Program-made: the position numbers and the translations under genes
Notes under the pieces: generated by a model
Told to the model about the DNA's origin: nothing
The model's input: only the letters and a program-made list of their open reading frames with translations
Databases searched by the model: none
Source: Siderastrea siderea
Lineage: Eukaryota > Cnidaria > Anthozoa > Scleractinia > Rhizangiidae
NCBI GenBank assembly: GCA_964030785.1
Contig: OZ034978.1
Span: 2,624,501 to 2,688,500, forward strand
Length of the DNA stretch: 64,000 nucleotides
Direction: 5' to 3'
In this document: positions 38,289 through 50,200 of the stretch, piece after piece
How the letters are laid out: each line of letters opens with the position of its first letter
Numbering within the stretch: position 1 is the first letter of the stretch

Positions 38289-41200
38289 CATTATTATCAT
38301 TATTATTATTATTGTTAGATAGCTGGCATCTTGAATAGTTCATTTTTTTGTTCACAAATGAAGAAAAATTCGCGCGCAAAGTCGAATTTGAGCACAATAT
38401 CAGAGCGCGAGAAAAACACTATCCACCGGTTTGGTGTATACTAATGAGAAATACTCTCCTTTCATCAGTATACAGTAATTGTTGGCCAAAAAAAGAGTTG
38501 CAGTCGCAAAGCTACTGAAAAATCCGAGGCTTGCTACCAGCATTGTAATATTCAGACATGGGTGGAACTATGCTAAAGCTGCTGGACGCTGGGTTAATAG
38601 CGAGTGAGGTGTGGCACATGTTGTTAATATCTAGAAGTGTTTTTCGTTATCCATGTGAACTCATCGTACCCTGAATCTAACTCTTCTTCTTCGCTCTCAA
38701 TAATCACGTCATCTTCACCATCGTCTTCATCAGACTCCTGAAAATTAAACAAACATGTGTTAGACGTTAGAAAAGACATGTTTTTCTTTCAGTACCCAGT
38801 GTGCAATAACTTCTACACACACCCTCCTCCCTCGCCCACGTTCAGTTATATTTTTTACGCTTTATAAGTCTGAACCAGGAATATATTTTAGCCTGACAAA
38901 AGGGGACCGGTAGTATGAAGGTTAGTTCGGAAATAGAGTTTCCATTAAAGTCATCAATGAAGTTCTACAATTTTGGCATTCTAAACATTTCTTAGTCAAA
39001 CAGACTGTATTAAAGGCATGCATGCATCTAACGATAATCAGTGATTTCATGAAAAGGCGGCAACTTGCAGATTTTAACATTCATATGAACCTAAACAACT
39101 GCCTCTTTTGACTTGATTTTCCATAAATGATTTTAACAAAAACGCCCAAGTATCCACTTACTTTGATAATCTGAACAGGTACTTAAAAATAATTTTTGGT
39201 ACCCCTGGACAATGCCAAGATGTCAAATTAAGAGAGTCAACTTGTCTAAGCCTTAAAGCCACAACATTGATCATCATCAAATTTCTCCTCATCATATCAG
39301 TGCATTATAACGTATAGAAGTTGTGAGAATTAAGCAAATGGTCACAAAAGATGAATTGCCTTGATGTTTAAACAAGTTCTCCCAATAAGTATGCAATGAA
39401 ATGCCTAGATACCAGTAAGGAGAATGTATATAATGATGCCAGAGCTTGGAGGGTTAAAATTCATCAGTTTGTTATCACAAACCTCATGCTCATGTTGGTC
39501 TGATGTGTCCAACTGTACCACTGTCAGGTTTGAAGACTCCTTCGCTGGCGACACTTGAGTACTTTTGATCATAGCTGAGAATTCTCCTGTTTCACTATCA
39601 AATTCTAACGGAGGATTCTCCAAGGAAACCAGAAATGCAGCAAAATCCTTCAGGCATTGACAACGGAGATAATCCTCAACCAAGTCCTGTAAGAAACACA
39701 GAGAACGTCTCATTGAAAGTAATATCTGGCTTCACCATTAAAAAAAGAATTCAGAAAGAAACAATTGTCTGTCAACAGGACTGTCAATAACGCGATCTTG
39801 ATGACGTTGTTTACATCTTCCATTCAAAAGTTGCGGCATTAGTTAGTGATGTTTATATGGCATGATGGCAACTCTTGCCACACGCAGCTCATGACCACCT
39901 GTAATTTGTCGTTTTTCACAAGGACAAATCTCATTTAATATTAAATGAATTCTTCTCGTATTTGCTACAGTTATGAATGGTACAGTTGCTAAGAATTTGC
40001 CAGACCACGTTTAACTTGTGACAAACTGATTCTACGAAAGAGATCAAAGAATACCAATGTAAACAAAGATATCCTGAGGACCAGGGACCTTAGTCAAAAA
40101 AGGCATTGCTACCAAATACAACTCTTGCCTTCTCCAATTATGTTCCAACCATTTTCCTAAGCTACTTCAAAGGTTGATGATAGCCCTGATAAAAGTCACT
40201 GAAATGAATCAACCATAAATTTAGTTCATAGTACCTTTAATCTTACATCAGAGACTTTACTCAGTGGTTTGTTTGCCATGCTCAGGGGTTTAAATCCAGC
40301 AAGAAATTCATCTTCGTACAGGGTGACCAACTCATCACCTTGGACACAAGAAAAGATTAAGAACAGAGCTCAGAAAAAGTATTCAATCTGGTTATTCACC
40401 TGAACCAAAGCCAAAATTATCGCTGTCACTTGAAAGACTGAATACAAACAGTCAAGTAGTGTGTGAACAGATCTACATTTTAAATTAAATCAACCAGCTA
40501 CACAAAACAAACTGTCATTTCTTACCATTCTCATCGTGAAGATTGTCTATATCCACGTAGGATAGAGCATTTGTGAACTGGCTCACTGATTCCCAAAGAA
40601 TTCCATGAGTACTGTTGAAAAAATGCAAGAAATTTGAACATATTTTCAATGACACTGTGCTCCTGTGCTTTTCATTGCATCTGCCTTTTCAATATTCCAT
40701 CTTTGAATGTTTCAACAGTATGATTAAATTGTGTAGTAAATAATAATTTTGCACTGTTAGTAATTTCAATGTAAACAAAACACTTTTAATAGGTGACTGG
40801 TATAAGATAATGCCCATGGTTAAGAGATAAAAAGTTCATACTAAGGGTGCTAAAACTTCATTCATCATATAACGTTGTATATCAAATTTTTCCTCAAAGC
40901 ATAAGGTGGCTCATCTGGATTTTTCCGAGGTACACCATCCCAACTTTGAACGGCTAATACTTTACTGTCTGAGCTCGGTGGGGCATGCTGCCTCACACAT
41001 TTACTAGAGACTGAATGAACTTGTCAAAAAAGTAGGTTTGATTGACATCGGTGTTTCCATAGCAACGAAACGATGGCGTCATGATTTTTGTACATCAGCA
41101 ATTTTCTTGACATCTAGACCTAAATGTTTGAAACGACTTATTGTCTCTTATAGCCTACGTGTAGATCTTCAAGACTGCAAAGTTTGAAAAAATTCTATGA

Positions 41201-44200
41201 GAGCGTTTTCGAAAAAAATCTGGTGGAATATTTTCCAGTAAAAAATTGCAGATTTACGTTATTTTCCATTGTTTCATCGATACCAGTGTTATTCTGACAG
41301 ACTGAAACAATGTTTTCACCATATGTCATAGCTGTAGCATACAGCTACTTTTCCTGAAGGTTTTATCCGGTGGCTTACTACAGTTTTTCTGAGAAACAAT
41401 TGCGCGCGCTGAGAAATTCTCTCTGACAACATTTTTTCTCTCACGCACGCAATACTTTACATCATCATCGAGAAAAAGCTGCAAACACCTCTGAGATCTG
41501 GCTTGTAGAAATCGCTTGTGGCGTACTTATAACAATCTTTATCATGAATGGCGAAGTCTTGAAGCAGTTAGTGAGCACTACCAGTATCAAATATCTGTGA
41601 AACCTTGACAAAAACCTCGAGGAGTTGTTGTAAAAATTCTTATGTTTATCGCACGCGCCATATTGCATTATTTCAGCGCGCGCTTACGTTGCACGCATGC
41701 TCAGTTTTGATCACGAAGGAGGACGTAAAAAATTGCAAATTGACTTTTTGATCCCAATCTACTCGAAAACTGACCATATAACCCACAGTCAAAAATTCAG
41801 AATCAATTCATAGTAGTAAGTTTCTCTTGTAGACAAAATATTAGCAAAATCTGTAAGAGGGATTTTTAGAAATTCTCAAAAAAACGAAAATTCGACATGT
41901 TCTTCATTAGCAAAAATTCTGCTTCATAGATTTTCATTTTCTTTTGCATAGTTGTTTATTTATAGCCACTTTCCAAATCCTGAAAAATTGAGGTAGGGTC
42001 GTATGGCTAGATTTTGAGAAAAAAGCCCTTAAAAATTCTAGTTTCCAGTCCCCTCCGAGCACTCGGTCTGTTATAAATGATATTTTCTAAGCTTCTCCTA
42101 TTTTTTCCCCAGGATAATGAGGGTTAACATCATTTCTTTTAACAGTTGTAGCAACAAATGACCCCAAAAGAAAACTCCTGCCTGCTTTAAACTAAAGTTT
42201 TAAAAAGGTTATCTTTTTCTTCTGAAAACTGTAGTAAGCCACCTTAATTAAATGTGCTCATTTTACACAGAGAAGCAACGTCTTTCTTACGGAAGCTTTT
42301 ATTCAAAAACCAGTCAATGAATTTTCTTTTAAATCTTGTGATCTCAAGTCTAACATGTATTGAACTATCCCTGTAAATCTCATCATTTCAAGGGTGCGAA
42401 ATTCAAATAAAAGTATAGGAGACTTTTGCACTTGTCTCCAAATTACCTGCTTGGTACGCTACACAGGTGCCGGAGGTACAATGGCAATTAACATAAGGCT
42501 TTCATTGTCATTGTATTAAAAACAGAATTTTCACGATCCCTCTGGCACCAGCAAAGTGTACCAAGCAGGCATGGCAAATGTGTTGATTCCAAAGCACACA
42601 AATATGTAGAATACAGACAAAAGAGAAACTCCTAAAATAAACCGGCTGCCAACAAACGATGCAGTAATAAAAAATTTGGAGACAAGTGCAAAAGTCTCCT
42701 ATACTTTTATTTGTATTTCGTGCCCTTAAAATGATTCAGTGCGTGTGAGATTTACAGGGATAGTTCAATACATGTTAGACTTGAGATAACAAGATTTAAA
42801 AGAAAATTCATCAACTAGTTTTTGAATAAAAGCTTCCGTAAGAAAGACGTTGCTTCTGTGTGTAAAATGAGCATATTTAAGACATTACTTCTGATTACAT
42901 CATTTGAAATCCAGTGAAGCAAACCGGATAAAACCTTCACGAAAAGTAGCTGTATGCTAAAACGATGACATATGGTGAAAACATTGCTTCAGTCTGTCAG
43001 GATAACACTGGTGCCGATGACACAATAGAAAACGCTCCCATAGAGTTTTCAAACTTTGCAGTCTTGAAGATCTACATGTAGGCTATAAGAGACAATAAGT
43101 TGTTTCAAAAGTTTAGGTTAGATGTCGAGAAAATTGCTGATGCACAAAAATCATGACGTCATCGTTTCATTGCTATGGAAACACCGATGTCAATCAAACC
43201 TATTTTTTTGACAAGTTCATTCAGTCTCTAGTAAATCTGTGAAGCAGTATGCCCCACTGAGCTCAGACAGTAAAGTATTAGCCGTTCGAAGTTAGGATGG
43301 TGTACCTTGGAAAAATCCAGATGAGCCACCTTAAGCTCCAAGGATTTTACTGCATCTCAGAAGTGTTTAACAAAATGAAAAGTTTGGGAAGCAAGAGATC
43401 AACTACAGTCTTTTGCAGTTAGCTAGCAGTAAGTAGATGCAGTGAGATGGTTTTGAAGTAGTTGCACCCCTATTGTAATAAATCATATTTTTAATGGTTT
43501 GACATTAGGTATGAAGATCCTCTCGGGGATCCCAGTAAACTATTTTGTCTTAATTTTGTATTTTTACAGTACAAAACAATGATATGGGTAGTCGCAAATT
43601 GTGATAATTGCGACTGTGTTTGTGATGGATTGCGAACACGTAAGTTCATGTGATCAAGCCCAAATCCATACAGTGACACATTGATGCAAGTTTTTCACTG
43701 TTTGGCCACCCATCACAAGTCAACACAAGTTGGTCTCAGTATTGTTTGCTTTGGTAGCGCCACTTACACAAGGCTTCACTGAAATAGAGTTTGTCCAACA
43801 TCTAATTGCAAGTTTGTTTGGCCACCCATTGCAAATCTTTGCACGCAACTTGGCCTTTCCAAACTTGCGATAACTTGTCACTCCCCTTTGCCTTGTCTTA
43901 AGGGTACTTTTTGTTGTCACCTAGTTTGCTTTCACTCAATTCATTCATAAGTTACTTTTTCCCCAAATGAACTTCAAACGATCTTTGTCAGGCCTTCATG
44001 CAAGGATACAATAACTCCATAAAGGATGGTGCCTCCTAATACAGATGTATTTTTGCAAGGGTTATGGGGAAAAAGTAGATCTTAGCAAGGGCTATTGGAA
44101 TCCAAAAAGAAAAATGTGGGTAACCACGCATTTTTCAGAGATAATCGAGCAACCATTATTCTAAAAAAGTGTTAAAATACAAAGAATGTATGGCAATTTC

Positions 44201-47200
44201 TTTCCAAATTTAAGCTCAATTATCTCTGAAAAATGCGTGGCTACCCCAAAATTTTCTTTTTGGATTCTGATAGCCCTTGCTAAGATCTGCTTTTTTCACA
44301 GTCATAAAGCGCACAAAAATATTGTTGTATTAATGGGCAAATTCCTTATAAGAAACCCGATTATCCTAAGATGCGCAGAACATATGCATAGTAACAAAAG
44401 GAGGCACCATCCTTTAAGCATTGCCCCTCTATACTGACTATGATCAAAGTATAATTATCATAAACTAAAGAATAATACGAGTTGTAGGGTTCAGACAAGG
44501 AGACCGTTACATGTAGGCTCCTTTCCTCAGCACTTACCTAATTGAGGATACTTGCCAAAGATCAACATCGCAAATCATCCAGTCTGCAAACACCTTAACG
44601 GCCGGTAGGAACTGTCTCAAAGGTGCACTCAAGCCTTCCTGTGTGTTTCTTGCTTCAAAGTCTATGCTCTGCAGCAGACTGCAGCAGCTCTTCAGCAATG
44701 AAATAAACATTTCAATGGCAAGATTCAGGGCTTGGTCCTGAGGGGTCCCAACCCTCACATACTGCTCTTCTGAGTCTACAAAACAAATCAAATAACGACC
44801 AGGGTTACAATAACTTTATGTAAAACACTTGCACTTTTAAAAGTAAATTTTCTAACACCACAGTAACCTGCAATCAGGGACTAAATGTTCACTTGATCAT
44901 AAGCTGTCCTCTGTACCAAAAAAGGCTTTATAATGAACCTATTAAAAGTTCCAAAACAGCTGAATAGATCTCTGCCGTCTCTTAGAAGACTGTCCTTTCT
45001 TAGTTCTCAATGATGATAACATTCATAACATATCTTGTAAGGCTGCAATCACACAATGATAAATTTATTCAGGCATTGGCAATCAAGCGCTCAGAAAGAC
45101 CTCATCATACAACGAAAGTGTAAAACTCAATCATCAATAATCTATTTATTTATTTCTATTTGCTAACACTTTAACAGGAAAACGAACAACACTTTAAAAG
45201 GAAAGCAAACAACATTTCGATGTCTTCATGACATCATTGTCATCACTATCATCACTGTCAAAACATTGTTCACTTTTTCCACGGCTGACTTTCCTGTTAA
45301 AATGTTATTTAAATACAGTATTAATTACAAGTGTCCATTTATAATTTTAAATATTAAGGGAAGAGGCTAATTTTAATGTATTGACTACTACCTTGTGCTG
45401 CAGTGTTGCCAATAGCAAAAATGTTGATGGCCATCACTTGCAGCAAGTTGGATCTGCTTATTGCAGAACATGCTGGATACTCTAACAATGTGTGAAACTC
45501 GCCTATGAGTTGGTACTGCAGTGTGGGCAATCTTTCCATGCTGACAGAAAAAAAACATGGCAAGAGCATTGATTTCATTTCTCTCATCCTGTAAATCACA
45601 CCTCTACTGCTATTAGCCATTTAAGCCTCAATATCAACATGCATATTCTCATCACTGTTCTCCATACATTTCTTATGGTGATAGTTGAGAGAACTTGATC
45701 ATACATCAAGAAATCTTTTCATTGATGATCATTTTCCCTGGACCTGTGTGTTTGATCTTTAAAGTAGTGATATTGTAAGGAGAAATTTAAATACTTGCCA
45801 CTGCTGGACTTAATAGGGTTAATTGCAATGTATGAAAGCAGGGTTTGTTGTACTGGACCCCTGTTAATTTGGTTCACATTACACAGAAAGAAGCCATGGT
45901 TGCTGACAAGGGGACTGTTTGAAAAAGAAATAATTTTCTCCATTTTCAGTCCATGGGGGAACACCACAAAGTCCCCCCCCCCTCCCACAACTCCAAAGAG
46001 AAAGTTTTACACACCATGATGGTAATAAATTAATTACTGAAATTATGAATATATGAAGTTCATATATTTGAACTGCGGAATGAAGAAATAAATGTAAAGA
46101 AGATCCTCGCAGTTATTAACGCAACTTATGCAGTTGCGAAAAGAAAGCCTGAAAAAATCAGGCTTGCCGGGATTCGAACCCTGACCTCTGCGATACCGGT
46201 GTAGCGCTCTAACCAATTGAGCTAACAAGCCAACTGGGAGCTGGTCATTAAATTGGTTCGTAATATACCCGGGAAAGATGAAGATGAAATTATGAATATA
46301 TGAAGTTCATATATTTGAACTGCGGAATGAAGAAATAAATGTAAAGAAGATCCTCGCAGTTATTAACGCAACTCAGGCAAGCCTGATTTTTTCAGGCTTT
46401 CTTTTCGCAACTGCATAAGTTGCGTTAATAACTGCGAGGATCTTCTTTACATTTATTTCTTCATTCCGCAGTTCAAATATATGAACTTCATATATTCATA
46501 ATTTCATCTTCATCTTTCCCGGGTATATTACGAACCAATTTAATGACCAGCTCCCAGTTGGCTTGTTAGCTCAATTGGTTAGAGCGCTACACCGGTATCG
46601 CAGAGGTCAGGGTTCGAATCCCAGCAAGCCTGATTTTTTCAGGCTTTCTTTTCGCAACTGCATAAGTTGCGTTAATAACTCAGAGGATCTTCTTTACATT
46701 TAAATTAATTACTGATGCCAAGGAAAGAACTGTCTTACCCAATTCTTGAATACAGCAGACCATGGGCACAAAGAAAATGAAGCACAAACTTCCTATTGAC
46801 CTTAAATGAGTAAAGAATAAAAGTTAACAAAGTTCCCATTCTTTAATCATGTTATCCCCTTCACAACTAAGCAGAAAAATTCCACTTATTTGGTTTTGCA
46901 GCATTCTGCTAGTTTTGTACTTTGATGTGAAATTGGTTATTACATTGTTACATTTATTTACAGGTACTTTTTATAAACAGTTTTAGGGGAGCTAAACTGC
47001 AATCAGTTTCACAAGTAAATAATTTTCTAATTATGGATATCAGGGTTTGAGGGATCTAATTTTAAATCTGCAATTTAGAGTCTCTGTCATTTTTTGATAT
47101 GGTTTAAGTCTGCAAGAACTAAATTATCCCAACTCCCTTGAAACTGTTTTTACATTCATTGATAACATTTGCACCAAGAGAATTGCCTGATTTATATAGA

Positions 47201-50200
47201 GAGACCCACCTCCTGCAGGGATATCTTTGGAGACTCCTTGACAGGCTCTGCAAGTCGCTCCTCAGTCATAGCTTCAGAGACAGGATCTCCCACTGAATTA
47301 ACCTCCTGAACTTTTCCATGTTCAGTCAGCGTGACTTTCCTGTAAGACCCATGGCGAACAAAGATCCACACTTCATGCCTGCAAAAATTGATTAGTCAAT
47401 TAGTGATTATTAGAAGGGCGGTATTGGCAGAGCTGCAACAAACCTGTGATGTGTCACGAACAAGATTAATTAACAATTATTCACTGAAGTGGAGGTAAAT
47501 ATGAACCACTCTTTGCCAACCCTAAGGTGAATAATTTATTGTTTTTAATTAGTATATTCCAAACCAGTGGATAACAAGTACCAAATAGTTTCTTTTTTCT
47601 GAGAAACTATGAGGGAAACCTTGCACGCGAAATCCAGAAAAATGCCAGGAGGTTAATAGCAGATGCTATTCCGAGTTTAAGTAGCCAATCAGAGCATGCA
47701 AAAAACACTATCCACTGGTTTGTTAATATGTACTAATATGTTTTATAAAGTGAAGTCAAGTATTTGCCATTAAACCAAAACCATAGTAATTACTCTGGCC
47801 AATCACAACATAGTTATGTAAACAATGCAAAGATCCAAAAGGCAAATACATGTAATTAGCATGAAGAATGGGTCCGAATATGTGTACAAACAAGTCAGAG
47901 TTAGTTTTGGTTTTACTTCTTACTGGTTAAGAAAGAGGCACATGCTTTTTTTACTAATCATAGTAAAACAAAACCAAAGTAAGAATGCTTGACACTGAAC
48001 GCAGTTTGTCTTAACCCTTGGTGGGTAAACTGCAGGGCCAAGAGTTGAAAAGTTTTAAACACATACATCAGATCAAGGGCTTTTCTGTAGACATACCTTC
48101 CCTTTACCAATGGTTCCTGTTATTTTAAAGAAAATGACACTGACCTTTTGGTGCTTAGCTGGAGTTAAACATTACAATAGGGCTGTTACGTGTGACATCT
48201 GAAGTCAGAGCACCTTAGGCAGGTTCACCTCAAGAGTAGCTATAGCCCTGTCAATTTATTTTGAATGATCAGGAGTCATTAGCAAGGTTTTTACCTGCCG
48301 TGATTATCTTCCTTTTCAGATATAAGCCCAATGCCTTTGGCTGCCTCGCTAAACAGCGAACGCCCCTTTCCTCGTCCTGCTTGGTTTCTGTCTTTGATCT
48401 GCTGGCATTTCTCCTCTGCAGCCTTTTTTTCATCCTCAGTTCTTTGAATTCTATCAGCCTGCCAAGAGGTTTTTTTTTTAAATTTTTTTTGTCAAAACTC
48501 ATTGCCTTGTCAGGGAATGTGCTCACTCCATAGCCACTGATATACACAAGTGTGGTATTATAATCATAATGATTAAACATTTCAAAAACATGACACAACC
48601 TAAGTTTGAGTTTAAGGATACTTCAGTATCTATCGTCAGTTCAAGGATGTTTACAAATTTGTAACTACAATGCTAATTACAAATTGCAGAAACAACAGCT
48701 GGTTACAAATCTGTAAACATCCTTGAACTGATGATGGATACTAAAGTACCCAAAACATGTCTTCTAAACTCAAATGTTGTGTCATGTTTTTGAAATGTGT
48801 TTAGTATAATTATATTCTACTGCTACAAAATTTTTTTAATCACAATGATGATGATGATGATTTTCCAATAAACTATCTTGGAAAGGGTTCACACAGACAC
48901 CAGCAAAAAAAATTCCATGACTTTTAGTCCAATTCCAAGACAAAAACAAGAGGACTGGTGAAAACAATGAGTTTAATGCCCCAATGGCTAAATGTTTTAA
49001 TGTGACAAAAAGTTTCCTAAATTTCTTTACTTTTCAACCATCAGCTAAAAATAATTTGGGGAGTGAAATTCCATGACTTTTCCATGGCCCAAACAATTTT
49101 TTTCTAATTTCCATGACTCTTCCAGGCCTGGAATGCAAATCTAAAAATTCCATGACTTTCCATGTCATTTCCATGACTGTGTGAACCCTGTTGGAGATAA
49201 AAGGCAGTAAAAAGGCAGTTTGGATAAAACTATTTGGTCAGCTACTTATAAATAATTAATACCTTCTTCTGTATGTCATAGAAGATAGCAGTGAGTTTCT
49301 CTCTTGCTGTCAAGATTGGATTGCTTACAGTTAGACTTCTTATGTAGTAGTACACAGAATCGAGTTTACGGTTGGCCAACACTGCAATCACTCCCAGCTG
49401 GTTGTAGGGCTTTCCATTCTTTGGAGCAAGTTTGTTAGCTTTTAGATACCATGATCTTATAGATGCCCAGTTCTGGTTAGTATGAAACTGTCCTTGGTAT
49501 CTTTCTATGTCTCCAAGACAGATTAAGATATGGTGGGAGCTCAATAATGCAAGTTTAGCCTGGAAAAAAATACGTACTGGTAAATTTCAAAAGCCATGTA
49601 TGTCTCTGCAAATTGCTGTTGTTACCGGTACCTCTAAGAGTCAATTTAGTTAGTACCAAATTTGCTTATGAGTGTTGTGTGCAACTTTTGTAGCTTGCGC
49701 TGCTTGCAATGTGACCATGCCTGAGTGTTCAGGAGAAATCCTGAACATGAAAATTTCCTACCCACAGTCTGTAAACGTCCAAGAAAGTCCAAAAAGTTAC
49801 CCCAAAACAACACCACGACTACACTCCAGCTCAAAAGTCATCTCCAATTTTATTTTACTTGCACGGCTATGACAAGACACCACAATTTTCACAATTTCAA
49901 ACTGACAAGTCATGCATGTGTTTACAAACAAAACAATCAAATCAAACTTAATTTCAGAGTGCTGTGTGCAGCATAAAATGTCACATTTCTCAAAGTTTTC
50001 AGTGAAAGAAATAAAGTCACAAAGTGCCATAACAACACCTGTGACTAAACCAGAACTAAATGTACAATGTCACAAAGACAGATGCACATGTATAACATGA
50101 AAAAAGCTTGTATGATTATTTTTGGGCATTTAACTGTACACATTTTACTGTATATGTGATTTTTGCTCCAAAACACTGAAGGTCAATACTGAAAGTTTTG

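Noticed and set aside
38178..38316. Poly-Asn/Ile coding potential over the ATT array
   Set aside because: Simple repeat; any frame is open and there is no supporting gene structure.
46560..46630. A tRNA gene (GCTTGTTAGCTCAATTGG ... GGTTCGAATCCC)
   Set aside because: The anticodon stem has two mismatches, position 33 would be C not T, and the unit is part of a repeated SINE with its mirror copy at 46161-46231.
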